64,000 nt of DNA, taken from the NCBI GenBank assembly GCA_022813625.1, contig JAKLMB010000004.1:62001-126000 (forward strand), in the 5' to 3' direction. Position numbers and translations under genes: made by a program. The notes under the pieces were generated by a model. It was not told the DNA's origin, searched no databases, and saw only the letters and a list, made by a program, of their open reading frames with translations. The stretch is from Aaosphaeria pasadenensis. Taxonomy: Eukaryota > Ascomycota > Dothideomycetes > Pleosporales. This document shows positions 9,600-21,042 of the stretch, in pieces (position 1 is the stretch's first letter; every line of letters begins with the position of its first letter).

Positions 9600-10193
9600 T
9601 TAGAAGGTCTGCGCATAAGGATTGTATCCATTCTGGTCGGAACTGTCATCGGTTGCATGGAACAGATCATTCAACTCCTCTCTCTTGATCTTTAGTGGCG
9701 CCATCTCCCCATCCTCGTCGTTCTCTTGAGTCGAAGCTTTGGGCTTGCGACCCGCTTTGGACTTCTTGGTTGGTGAACCTTCGGTGTCGTCACCTGCATC
9801 TTCCTCAGCAAGACGTCTCTTCCGCCCGCCTGGAGCCGCTTTCTTGGGAGTCGCTTTCTTGGGGGTCGCTGTTGGAGTGCCACTGGTGATTGGCCCAGAA
9901 GCTGCGCTCTGCCTCATCTTTTTCTTGACATTGCCAAGCATGACTGGAGTGGAATTCCTAGAATACCCACTGAGGTCAGTCAGCTTTTGCATATCCATCT
10001 AAGTAACCATGTTAGCGAAAGCGAAGACAGAAGTTGTTGACGGTATCGGGCACGAGAGATGGTGCCAAGGCCCCGAACGTTCCACAGGCCGATGATATGT
10101 CGCACTCACCTTGGGCTCTGAGTCGAAGCACTGCCAAGCACAAGAGATGAGGTGCATCTCACGGCTGGTGAAGGTGACACTGTCTCCGCTCAT
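9600..10193 (-). CDS. Small basic nuclear protein, possible Myb/SANT-like domain
   Basis: Two exons (10110-10193 and 9600-9998) join in phase 0 to give 160 residues. Residues 1-55 (FTSREMHLISCAWQCF... then DLSGYSRNSTPVMLGNVKKKM after the splice) have the spacing of the short Myb-like helix-turn-helix seen in many fungal chromatin proteins, though I cannot prove homology by eye. The middle is Lys/Pro-rich with repeated TPKKA units and two AT-hook or NLS-like clusters (GRKRR, AGRKPK). Near the C-terminus LKIKREE contains a sumoylation consensus (IKRE). A nuclear DNA-associated role is inferred; no specific function can be given. Confidence 0.7.
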
Positions 10194-10897
10194 GGTTTCG
10201 GAGTAGGTGGGTAGGAGGGACTAAGTGGATGATTGAATGAGAAATAGCAGTATCGTTGAGAAGGTTGCGATAAGAGGAGCTGAAGAAAATGGGAAAACTG
10301 GCGAAAAGGAACGGTTGGGGAGGCCACTAATTATAGGGCAGTGTTGCTACCTGCCGTGACAGAAGCTTGTGGGTGAAATGGCTCTTCGTCCGTTGCTGGG
10401 TGAACTCACAGGTGAAAGTGAAGGAGTCAAGCAGCGATGCAGGATATGGCATGGGTGAAGGCAGAGTGAGTCGGCCCCAGAACAGCGGCTCACGTTGTTG
10501 GATATTAGAAGTGAATGAAATTTTAGACTGGGCTGGAGCAAGATATTCGTGACCTGTTCCTCCCAGGCTGTGTCGAATATCAGAATTGTCTTTGTTACTG
10601 ACACCACGACTACACACCGTGACACGCAAGAAAATCTTAAGAGATCTGCAATATTTTCAGGGCGGAGAGGACTTGTCATATCTTCATTGTTGATCCGTCT
10701 AGGATCCGGACATCCCGTTGCACAACAGCTCCCAGGGACCTCCTCTGATTCGTTGCAGGGCCTGCAGAAACGGGAACTTCAACGCCTCGGATCGTTAAAT
10801 GTACCACGCATATACCGGCGCATGTAGATGACCCTTGCAAGGTATTCCTGCGAAGATGAGGTGCGATCTATTGCTATCATGATGCATATTTGACAAC
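10194..10897. other. Intergenic region, no gene seen
   Basis: Contains the 5' flank of the basic nuclear protein gene and the 3' flank of PIG-U. Overlapping minus-strand frames (10327-10679) have no recognisable domain and are antisense to an equally unconvincing plus frame. Confidence 0.6.
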
Positions 10898-12401
10898 TCA
10901 TATCCGAGCCACTTCCTTGCCGCGCAATTCAGGCCTTTCCACGTCAAGCTCGTCCCTGAGTACAGCATATAAGGAATCCCCAATGATGATTGAAAAGCCC
11001 AGACTCCATACTAGGGTGATTGCATAGAAGAAGTTGGCATTACCGGACCCCGCATATATCCAAAGGTGATAGAACGTTGGCCCAAGAAATGATGCATAGA
11101 GTACGACAGCTGACGCAAGGAAGGAATACCGCATCACTGAGCACGTTAGCGAGGCACGATATACACCTGAGATAACACTCACATGGAAATAGGTGCCTGA
11201 ATAGTGGTACTAATGACAGATACAGCGCCGCATCTGCAATGCTGGGATACGGAGTGAAGACCGCAAAGATACCGGTCAATGTGGTTGCAACGTACAAAGG
11301 TTGTTTTCGGAGCCGGATGGTTAAGCCCGGCATGTACGAAACGACATGAAGCCAGAACACCCCAAGGAAAAATTCACGGAAGGAATCAAACATCTCCGTG
11401 AAAAAGTACCACCATAGACCAACGTTAGGTGTCAGGTCAGGAAGCAAAAGTCGCACGCCATACGTTGCTGACAAGAACTCCCAAGACCCCATCAAGAGAG
11501 CCGAAACGTAAAGTAGACCACACAATGTAACCCCTAAGGCAACTGCATGGACTATCGTGAATGAAAGCGGACTCGGTGCCACTCTAGATTTAGACGCTCG
11601 TACATCGTAGCAGAGGATCAACAAAGGTGGGAATAGTAGCAAAGGGTGCATGGACAGGTATGAGGCGATGGAGAGCGAGAGAACAAAAGTGATGCTGGCA
11701 CCCTGGGAGGCTTTGGCCAATGCTAATAAAACGAAGAGATTGGTCAAAGCAGAGGTCGATCGTGCGATGCAAGCGGCTAGGGTGAAAGGATTGAACAGAA
11801 AGCTGGCCAGGTCAGATTTAACGCTCTCCGCAAATGGGTACGGACATACCTCGCAGCAACAGCAGCACTGTTCCACCGCAGGTCTTTCCTGGAAGACTTG
11901 AATAGTCTAGTCGTAATAGATTGCCCACTATCCGCGACGAGCATCAAGGCGTGAGCGCCCAGAAGGTCCACCGCGGTATAAAGCAGATTTGTCGCGAAAG
12001 GGTAGTGTGAGGGGTTCGGCAGTAGGGAGAACAGCGGCAGGAGTAGAGGCGCCTGGGAGATGTCAATATGATGTTGTTTGGATGAAAATGGACTGGGATG
12101 GAACCGGGGCACGTACTTGGTGGTAAACCCCTCCGTCGTAGGGGGAGACATTGTGCACATAGAGAAACAGGCCTTCCTGAACTGAAGAGAGCCATTAGCA
12201 AAAGCCAAATACCAATGTAGTGTGGTGGTTTTAAGAATTGCACCACTGATGATGAAGTAGCTTACGTCTCTTGAAGCTCGTCACAGGCGTGGATACCTCG
12301 ACACGGCCAGCGAGTAGGCTCGGTAAGGAGGGGAACGCGGTGAATAGAAACAACCGCACTGCCGCGGCGGTTCCGAAGAGGAGTGCCTTTTGTTGATCCA
12401 T
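10898..12401 (-). CDS. GAB1: GPI transamidase subunit PIG-U (Gab1/Cdc91)
   Basis: Five exons (12266-12401, 12117-12181, 11850-12052, 11183-11802, 10898-11136) give 420 residues, the usual PIG-U length. The second exon encodes the diagnostic EGLFLYVHNVSPYDGGVYHQ block, followed by APLLLPLF and FNPFTLAACIARST. At least eight hydrophobic segments and the C-terminal FLGPTFYHLWIYAGSGNANFFYA block follow. PIG-U is the membrane subunit of the ER GPI-transamidase complex that attaches pre-assembled GPI anchors to proteins. Phases are consistent throughout. At the fourth exon the acceptor could shift slightly, giving SFLFNPF rather than the more usual YLFNPF. The gene is divergent from NOP7, about 0.5 kb apart. 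Confidence 0.92.
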
Positions 12402-12895
12402 CTCTCGTGGCTTGATGTCAGTCTACCTTATCCATTCACCCATGCATCCATGTAGGCAGGCATCCAGGGACAAGGGAGGAGCGGTGGACGTTGGGCTATG
12501 ATGGTTGCGGTGCATTCATTGAAGAATTGCAGGACCCGAGTACCGGAAGACTGGGGAGGCAGAGGAGTGGGACGTGTTTGCGATTGTATTTGTGATGTTG
12601 GTGATGCCAGACAATACTCAGTACGTATTGACACTGGACTGGGTGACATACTGGCACCTGGATGGCTGAACCTACATGTGTGGCGGAGGTCGGAGGTTCG
12701 GCGGTCCGTTGCTTTAGCGTCTCATAACCTTGGCACTGGCTGGGACTGGCTGTGATTGGCTGACGTAACGTTAAAGCTGGGAACTCTAATAACTTTTTTT
12801 TCTCCCTCCCTCGTCCCGCTACCAAGTCTGTTGCACGCGCGCAATACGCAAGAACTCTTTGCGATTATTACACCCAAGCCAGCAGCCAAACAGAA
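12402..12895. promoter_or_regulatory. Shared divergent promoter region of GAB1 and NOP7
   Basis: 494 bases separate the two start codons. The half next to NOP7 has pyrimidine-rich tracts (TTTTTTTTCTCCCTCCC at about 12791-12807) of the kind common before fungal ribosome-biogenesis genes, and no clear TATA box. Short frames here are not convincing genes. Confidence 0.5.
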
Positions 12896-15100
12896 ATGGG
12901 TCGCATTAAGAAGAAAGGTGCGTCAAATGTCTGTTACGAGGAAGTAAAGAGAGAAATCACTGACAACCTATTCCCCTTCTTCAGGCACATCCGGTGCTGC
13001 CAAAAACTACATTACTCGTACGCGCGCAGTGAAGAAACTTCAGATATCCCTCCCCGATTTCCGACGTCTTTGTATCTTTAAAGGTATGTCCGCCCCCCCT
13101 GTGTGGCTCGAGGAAAATCCCATTGCTCCAGGATCACAATTGACAAATTCACTCCAGGAATCTATCCTCGAGAACCACGAAACAAAAAGAAGGTTTCCAA
13201 GGGATCCACCGCCGCGACCACTTTTTACTACACGAAAGATATCCAGTACCTCCTCCATGAACCCCTGTTGAACAAGTTCCGTGAGCACAAGGCGGTTGCG
13301 AAGAAGATTGGGCGTGCGTTGGGCCGTGGCGAAGTTGGAGATGCAAAGCGTCTCGAGAAAACCCATATTCCAAAGGTCAAGCTAGACCATATCATCAAGG
13401 AGCGTTACCCAACCTTCATTGACGCCCTCCGCGACCTCGACGATGCATTGTCCATGTTGTTCCTGTTTGCGAACCTACCCTCCTCCGAGTACGTCCCCGC
13501 AAAGACCATTGCATTGTGCCAGCGACTATGCCTCGAATTCGAACACTACGTAATTGCTTCGCATGCGCTCCGAAAATCCTTCCTTTCCATCAAGGGTATC
13601 TATTACCAGGCGACGATTCAGGGACAGGACATTCTTTGGCTTGTACCTTATCGTTTCGTACAGCGGACGGGAGGGGATATCGATTTCAGAATCATGGGCA
13701 CATTTGTCGAATTTTACACGACTCTTTTGGGTTTCGTAAACTTCCGCCTATACGCTTCGGTCGGGCTGGTATATCCGCCAAAGTTTGATGCCAAGAGCGA
13801 CGAACAAGGTGGCGAGCTTGGTGCTTTCCAAATCGAAGGCAGGCGGATCACCCAAGGCGATGAGTCGAGTGCGGAGGATATCGAGCCTCAAGCCATCACC
13901 TCTGCGGAGGCTCAGGCCGAGGTCGAGAAGATTGTAGCCTTGGCTGCATCCACCGAGCAAGAGCAACAGGAGACCCTGGCCGATGCGGTCAGAACGGAAG
14001 ATAGCAACAATGACTCGATCGATACCTTCGAACCCACGGCCGCCGACGCGGACGTTCTGCCACAACCCGAGGCGAGCAGCGCCGAAGCAGCAGCTCTCTT
14101 TGCACCCTTCACCTTCTACCTCTCTCGCGAAACACCGAGAGCCCCACTTGAGTTCATCCTGAAGGCATTCGGATCAAAACGTGTTGGCTGGGATGGCAGC
14201 CTGGGCGATGGAGCTTTCACCACAGATGAGTCAAACCCAGCCATAACGCACCAAATCGTCGATCGTCCAGTTGTAGCGAATGGTTCCTTGCCAGAACCTT
14301 ATGTGCCAGAGACCGATACCGGTGGCGCAACTGTTATCAAAGCGCAATGGCCTAGATCAACTATGCCTGGACGCACATATGTGCAACCTCAATGGGTCTG
14401 GGACTGCGTTAACCAAGGGAAGCTCTTGCGCCCTGACCTCTACGCTCCTGGAGCGGAACTGCCTCCCCACCTGAGTCCTTGGGTCAAGGCCAAGAAGGGC
14501 GAGTATGACCCTACCATTCCTTTGGAACAACAGGAATTGGAAGGAGAGGCAGAAGCTTTCGAGGACGAAGAGGATGAGGCGGACGAGGACGAGGAAATGA
14601 ACGAGGCAGAGCAGCTTATCACCAATGGCAAGAAGAATGGACTCGAGGCCATTATCGATCGCGAGGATTCTGTAGAAGTAGGCGAAGGTATGGATGTCGG
14701 TGGATCAGAGTCTGACTCGGACGAGGCGGATGAGGACGAAGTCACAAGTGCTAGAGACTTTGAAGGCTTCGAGTCGGATGCTGAGTCTGATGTTTCGGAT
14801 GGCGAACTCGCTCGCCGACAGCATCAACGAGAGCTTGAGGCTGAGGCTGCTGGCGAATCAGTCGAGCCAGTAGTCAAATCGCAGAAGGTGAAGAACGCCG
14901 AGATTAGGAAGAAGGCGGATAAGAAGAGGAAGGATGAAGCCGAGGAGAAGGAGCGCCAGAAGATGATGTTGTCTCGTCGCAAGCGAAAGTTGATGAAGAG
15001 GATTGAATATGGCGAGGATAAGAGGGACAAGGAAGCCGAGGGACTCAGGAAGAAGCGGAGGAAGCTCGAGAAGGCTAAAACCGCTGCCGACGCTGCTTGA
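12896..15100 (+). CDS. NOP7: Pescadillo homologue (NOP7/PES1), ribosome biogenesis
   Basis: Three exons: a 22-nt first exon (12896-12917), 12985-13083 and 13158-15100, giving 687 residues. The N-terminus MGRIKKKGTSGAAKNYITRT is assembled across the first splice and is nearly invariant in the family. The Pescadillo N domain (IYPREP, FYYTKDIQYLLHEPL, IKERYPTFIDALRDLDDALSMLFLF, FEHYV) runs to about residue 270. A BRCT domain lies at roughly 354-470 and ends in the YVQPQWVWDCVNQGKLL block. A long acidic then Lys-rich coiled-coil tail follows. NOP7 with Erb1 and Ytm1 forms the PeBoW complex needed for 27S pre-rRNA processing and 60S maturation in the nucleolus. The gene is intact. Confidence 0.95.
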
Positions 15101-16381
15101 GAGGAAGGAAAAAAGCTACAAGGTCACGGCGTTCAGGTTTGGCGTTTTTGGAGCATATCCTCACGTTCTTACGATCACAGGCAATTGTACAAGATACTTT
15201 CTTCAGTTCCTGTCCCGTCTCTTTCCAACTCTATTTCTGACTCTATTTCTGACTTTATCTTTCTCTATTCTTGTGCAACTGACCATCAATTGGCTCATCA
15301 CCTACCAAATCGTACATTAGGTATCACCTTTTATGTTCGTCATAGTCCCTTCAGGCAGTGGTTTCACGTTCGCGTTCGCGCACGGGCCACACTTACCCAC
15401 TGAATTTCCGTTGAATCAGAAATCTTTGATGCAAGAAGTTGAAGAGAATCCTCTCATATTACAGTGCTTACGAAAGGTTAATCCGATGTAGCTTGAGTCT
15501 TGAAACTTGTAGGAGGTACAAGTGGTGGATGGACGCGGCAAAGGAGTGTGGCTGAGACACATTGATTGGTGCTGTTGCAACAATGAGTCAACCACCATTC
15601 ACTACACCGCACAAATCTCATCGCAACGAACCCCTCTGACACATAGTCCCGTAGCTTAAAAGAATGCGAGTAACTTCGCAAGTTTTACGTTCGCCTTTTA
15701 TTCACCCCTTCAAGTACAATATTTAACTTTAACCCTCACGAGAGAGCTACTACTCACTTCTACTCACTCGCATTCTTCCTGATATTCAACCCACCCGCAC
15801 AACTACGCAATTATCTACCCTATCACAAAGTCTTCCATGGCTCTGTAATTATTGAACGTCTGACGCGTCGAATTTGAGGAGTCAACCGCTCTACTCGTTG
15901 GACACTGGAGTTGATGATTTGATTCACCCACGTCCGATGTGGAAGGTTGGTGAAGGTGAAGGTGAACCTCCTCCGCATGCTGTTGTGGCTTCGCGATTAA
16001 CCAGACATAGAACACAGAGTACTTCGCGAATTATTCAAGACGACAATAATACATCATCACGATGATGACAATTGAGCGCGTCAAAAGGAAAAAGCGCTTC
16101 GCCGACTTGTAGCCGAGAGTGGGCCGCACACCTTCAAAATTCTTCGAAGGTACGCAAGAAACGATACCTTGAGTTCTATTGTCCGTATCTGAAACTGAAC
16201 CCAAATGGTAGAACAATAGCAATAGGTACAATAGCTTCGCAGTGGGTGCGAGCATATAAGTAGTAACCCACTGCAGGGCAGCGGTCAGACGCTGTTGGGC
16301 ACCCGTCCAGCGTTTTCCTCAGTTCTCTACAGCCTGAGATCCGCCGTTCATAATCACTTATATCAAACACAACCCAGCAAG
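15101..16381. other. Intergenic region, no gene seen
   Basis: 1.28 kb with pyrimidine-rich 3' flank of NOP7 and AT-rich sequence. Only motif-less frames under 110 codons are present on either strand. TATAAG at 16254-16259 may serve the downstream gene. Confidence 0.6.
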
Positions 16382-17269
16382 ATGCGTCTCCTCTTTCCCG
16401 AACTCCCTCCTGAGCTCCGCAACGCCATCTACGCGGAAACCTTCGACCACTCCGCTCCAGCGTCTAGCAATGGACTGCCATTCGCCTCCAAGGCCTACGA
16501 ATTGGCACATACTTCTCTCCGGATAACGCCGATCCACCGTGGCAACATATCCCTCCTGCAACTGCAGAAGTACAAGTTCTTGGAGGCCCGCGAGTACTTT
16601 ACGCAACTGGTGGCCAATAATGCAGAGCTACATATCACCATTGTATTCAAGGGCCACGTGAATACATTTGTCCAAGAGCACTGGAACGACAAGGTCACGA
16701 CACATTTCAAGAAGATAATCAAGAAATTCCCCTGGCTATCGAAAGTAAAGAGATGGGATGTCGACGTGTTTTGGAAACCACCCGCCCGAACTTACGGACA
16801 GGGAAAGCCAGCCGTGTTGGCGAGGATCATGAATGGAATGGTTGGCACTGTGCTATCGTTCCAGGACAGTTCGGTGCGGAGCAGGAGCGGCGAATCGAGG
16901 GTTGTGTTGCACATAGATAAGACGCTGGCTTGCGCACTATGGCATCAGCGGTTGGACCTTGGTCTCCATTGTTTCTTGACGACTTCTGTGGCGGTGAAGC
17001 GGGAAGTTCGAGAGGTCTGCCTGGACGTTGAACCAGAGAGCAGCAGGGCCGTTGTTGGTGTAGGCATGGTCGCGACCGCGGATTCGGAGGGAGGTCTCGT
17101 GGCAGAGGAGGTCATGGTCACAAGAAGGATTTTGGAGGATGGGGAAAGCAGATGGCAGGTGCCGGAGAGGGTTGCGGCGAAGGGTGGGCGCTGGTTGCCA
17201 GATGCTGTGTGGGTCAAATTGGTAGACCACTGCGGAGCATCTGGCGAAATTAGCATCGTCAAACTTTGA
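16382..17269 (+). CDS. F-box-like fungal protein of unknown role
   Basis: Single exon. The Met at 16382 is preferred over the upstream in-frame Met at 16295 because LLFPELPPELRNAIYAE then sits at the N-terminus, as in many fungal proteins of this type; this gives 295 residues. That block (LPPELRNxIY) resembles the first helix of an F-box and is shared by a very large, fast-evolving Pezizomycotina family. The remainder (LREYFTQL-like, HITIVFKGHVNTFV, FPWLSKVKRWDVDVFW) is globular without catalytic motifs. A role as substrate adaptor of an SCF ubiquitin ligase is possible but unproved. TATAAG lies about 125 bases upstream. Confidence 0.75.
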   Translation: MRLLFPELPPELRNAIYAETFDHSAPASSNGLPFASKAYELAHTSLRITPIHRGNISLLQLQKYKFLEAREYFTQLVANNAELHITIVFKGHVNTFVQEHWNDKVTTHFKKIIKKFPWLSKVKRWDVDVFWKPPARTYGQGKPAVLARIMNGMVGTVLSFQDSSVRSRSGESRVVLHIDKTLACALWHQRLDLGLHCFLTTSVAVKREVREVCLDVEPESSRAVVGVGMVATADSEGGLVAEEVMVTRRILEDGESRWQVPERVAAKGGRWLPDAVWVKLVDHCGASGEISIVKL

Positions 17270-18106
17270 AGAAGATAGATAGATACCCAAGATTATAACT
17301 GCAGAAATGAATCAAACTTTACCATTCTTGACCTCACTCGAGTCTCGCTCACATGCCTTGTATGCATAGCCGCACAGTGGGACAAACTCGAACGATGATG
17401 CTAGCAGAGTTCACCGAGCCATCTTCCAGAGACATTTCAAATATAAACAGATTGTTTGGTGTAACTACCTAGGTATAGCAGCACGTGTTAGACAACGAGG
17501 GGTGAATTGAAGGTCCTTGGCACAAGTATAAGAGATGGCGACTTCCATGACTCCTATGGAAGCGGAACTCCACCATCGGATACTTCCTCAGCCGCAGTGT
17601 AGTGTCAAATGCAGCTATCTGCATTATTACTGGGCGAAGGCAGCTGGTCAACTGAAGTCAAAATTGAGTCATCATCTGTCCCCTCAAAAAAAACATCCTC
17701 GCTGCAGTCATGTCTACGGTCATGCAATGATCATTTAGTAAGCACTGCATCCCAAACGCCTCGCAGAACAATGTAACCCATGCCCGCCCATGACAGCTAT
17801 TCGATAGGACACATCTAGGACATCTTTTCTTAGTTTTTCTTTTATCCCAAGAACTATGATTGGAGAGCCTTACCAGACGCGACAGGGTCCTTCTACTGGG
17901 ATTCAACCTTGGTACCTCGTAGACTAACATTATCCATTCGTGCCATTGTAATACAGCCTCTACTCATGTCGGCGTCTCGGAACTGCCGACCCTGCGAAAG
18001 GTAAGATTGAAAATGTCGTTGAATAAATAATGTGACAGCGCCATCCGGGAAGCCTGACTCCCCAGTCCTCTGGCTCTACATATCTTGAATCTCTCCATGG
18101 TCCTCG
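17270..18106. other. Intergenic region, no gene seen
   Basis: 837 bases. An ACCTAGGT copy is near 17467. A tRNA-like stretch at 17860-17930 was checked and rejected. No supported gene. Confidence 0.6.
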
Positions 18107-20127
18107 ATGGAATCCGATGAAGCTTTGTCCGAGGCTTTGCTTTCGAGGAAACCTATCCGGCGGGTCGCACTCGCGTGCATTGCATGGTATGTCTGTGGTC
18201 TCTGAACACTGCTAACTGACAGATATCTACATTATTGACCAACCGTATAGTCGCCTGAGAAAAGTAAAGTGTGATTCCACACAACCATCCTGCATTCGCT
18301 GCCGAGTTGATGGCAAACAATGCGAATATCAGAAATCCCGCCGGGGAGGCCGCCCTCGACGCCCTGCTGCGGCTCCAGTACAAGCAGCGAGCTGGCCTGA
18401 CCCAGCGCAAGCTCCCACTATTAATGGGCCTGTGGTTCACGCTCCACCGTCCTTGAGTGTGGCTGGAAGCACATCCGCCCGGAGTGGTTCATCCGGCTCG
18501 TCTCGCAGTCCGTTCCGCACTTCTCCACCTTCGTCGACTGGCAACTCGGACGCCTTATTGGACCTTGGGTCGTTATTTGGGTTCGGGTCAGTTGCATGGC
18601 TCCGTGAAGCAACATCTGGTATTACTGGAAACCAGGCGGACCGCCTGTTGACACAATACTACGTCTACTTCCATGCGTCGCATCCATGCGTCCTCCCCAA
18701 GGTTGCTCTCCACGCGCGATTGGTAAATGAACCGGGCTTCGCCTGCACTCTACTTCCCGTGTTGTTATACATAGGATCTATCTTCACGGACTCTGCCCCC
18801 TCCGATCTATTATCTGAGATCGCTTTGAAAGCTGTTAACGAGGCTCGGTCTCAAGGCTCGCATTTTACCCCCGTTTTCGTGCAAACGCTGACCTTGTACT
18901 CCATTGCCGTCTATTGGTGCAATGAACCACAACGAGGTCGCAACATATTGGATGAAGCAATCCAGGTCGCAGTCGATATCGGAATGCACCGTGCACAGTT
19001 TGCGAAACAACATGGCTGCGACGACCCAGTTCTTGAGGAGAGTTGGAGGAGGACGTGGTGGCAGCTATACATTACAGACGCACATATCGCAGGGAGCACG
19101 CATACATTCCCAACAAAGACGGGAGCATTGCAGATAACTACCGAGCTGCCATGTGAGGAAGAGCTGTATGACTGTGGCGTACGTTCATTGATCGCAAGTT
19201 GAGATTGACTAGACATTGGTAACTTTTGTTGTAGCAAATCCCGCCCAGCCCAAATTTACGCAGCTATGACGTGCGGGAGTTTTCCAGTATGGAATTCTCG
19301 TCGTTTGCGCATTTGATCGGATTCACACAAGGGGTCAACCGTGTCCTTGCCACCGGGCGTTCAGGTGACCTTGATCAAGCCAAAAACATATGCTCAAATG
19401 CAGATACCACAATGTCTGCCTGGTGCTCTCTGTTACCAGCATCGAAGCGGAGGATACTTCGAGATGACGGGACCGTAGACGAGCTGCTATTCAAGGCAAA
19501 TATTCTGAGGTATACGTAAGTCTCTCAAATGTTTCGTCAATGGGAAAGTCTTATCGGGCATGCAGATACATCGTCGACCTACATCGCGAAATCTCAAGCC
19601 TTCATTATTGTCCAATTGAGTCGGTCTCGCAATGTGCGCCTCCCGCACCGCCCTCTTCAGCCTCTTCGATGATGGTCATCCGGGAAGACGCGCACGTACA
19701 TACAGCCAAGTGTCTCTACGCAATCGACAAACTGTCGTCGCTACTTACATTGCCGACGCGGTTTGCGACCCATACACCGTTCATAATATGCATGATTGCC
19801 AACATGACGATCGCTCATCTTTCGGCCTGTGCGCATCTGTTTCGCGAGCCAAGGTTAAGCGAGGAGAGGGAGAAGATTCGCTTGAATATGGGGGTGCTGA
19901 AGATGCTGGGAGAGTACTGGCCAGCGGGATCAAGGGAATACGGAAGCATGGGCGTTATTGCGAGGGAGATCCTCTCGTTGAAGGACGAAGACATCCGTGT
20001 TCCAGAAACACTCTCGATCTTGCCGTCCGCTACGCTCGATTTAGATTTAGATTTGGATTTCGATCTGGATTTCTATTCCAATTCCTATTTCAATCTGGGC
20101 ATGGACATGAACATGCCGCATATATAG
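18107..20127 (+). CDS. Zn2Cys6 transcription factor with fungal middle-homology region
   Basis: Four exons (18107-18186, 18251-19178, 19235-19515, 19566-20127) give 616 residues. The first splice, inside a codon, completes the binuclear zinc cluster: Cys24, 27, 34, 41, 44 and 51 with spacing C-x2-C-x6-C-x6-C-x2-C-x6-C. A basic RRGGRPRRP linker and a Ser-rich region follow. The middle-homology domain (HASHPCVLPKVALHARL ... PVLEESWRRTWWQLYITD) occupies about residues 170-345. The C-terminus ends in an acidic and aromatic tract of repeated Asp-Leu then Asp-Phe units (about 586-600) that may be an activation domain. Such proteins bind CGG-containing sites as dimers. The regulated pathway cannot be inferred from the neighbours. 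An earlier ATG at 18097 hits a stop within eight codons, so 18107 is used. Confidence 0.9.
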
Positions 20128-21042
20128 ACGGGGGCTGGGGCAGCAGGATGATGTTGATGCTTTGCCTGGACTGTTCTGTAGATCATTGATACCTACCTAC
20201 CTAGGTACCTACTCCGTACACTATATATGTAGAACAAGTGCGGGAGGTTACCGGTATCAACTATTTCGTATTTGGGGACTGACAAACAAATTTGCATTGT
20301 GTGATGCGATGAGAGTCGGACTGCAGCCCGTTACTATTCCGGAGTAGTAGTGTGATGTATTATGGAGTTGGACTGTTGGACTGTTGGACTGAGGATGGAA
20401 AGAGGAAAAGGTCGCTGCGTGAGAATCGTGACGTGTTTATGAGGTTAGTCTAGATTGAGTTAGACCATAACGGTTCTGGATTAGCGGCTGGTCCAACTAT
20501 CGATTTCTCCATCTCGTCCCATCCCATCCCATCGTTCCCGTCCCATCCCCCCATCCACCGCCCAAGTCCATTGCATCCCCATCCCCATCCCTACGAATAA
20601 TAAACCAATTCGTAAACTAACTACTTACGAGTAATAATACTTGTAAGCTTTATCTAGGTATGTACAGTAGGTATCAGTATCAGGTGGGTATCGACCCCAA
20701 TGACTACCTGTTAACGGTCACTAACTAATTATACCTAGCCATAGGTAGTTACTCGTGCCGTGTTCCTCCTCGCCTCACCTCTCCTCCACTCTCTACTCTC
20801 CTCGTCCCTCCCCTCCCTTCCTCTTCTCTCCCTCTTTCCCTCCTCCAGTGGCGTCACAATGTTTTCGTCGTACAATGGAAACATTATCCTACCATCACCA
20901 TAATGTCGCATTCCCTCTACCTGCCCATCAGGAGCTCCATGTATGCGCGATACACCTGGGCAGGTCCCGGCGTCCAGGCGAAGCGGCTTCCGGGTACACG
21001 CCCCACTCATATTCTCACCACCTTAACCACCTCACAAGTAAG
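20128..21042. other. Intergenic region with motif repeats
   Basis: 915 bases containing TACCTACCTAGGTACCTACTCCGTAC-type sequence near 20191-20219, CATCCC-rich low-complexity sequence at about 20510-20590, and a C/T-rich tract at 20760-20850. The frame of the next gene is open upstream to about 20755, so its true start could lie here, for example at the ATG at 20875. Confidence 0.6.
20368..20391 (+). repeat. Three tandem TTGGACTG units
   Basis: Three perfect 8-base copies of TTGGACTG lie in the gap after the Zn2Cys6 gene. No function is apparent. Confidence 0.75.

Noticed and set aside
15815..16370. Several 60-75-codon frames before the F-box-like gene
   Set aside because: All overlap in opposite strands, none has a motif or splice partner.
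17860..17930. Possible tRNA on the minus strand, from a GGTTGAATCCC stretch resembling a T arm
   Set aside because: The T loop has G where the invariant C56 should be, and no matching acceptor, D or anticodon stems can be drawn.
20755..21042. Upstream in-frame extension of the acidic cysteine-motif protein
   Set aside because: The extension is Ser/Pro/His-rich, begins in a C/T-rich tract and has no conserved look; kept only as an alternative start.
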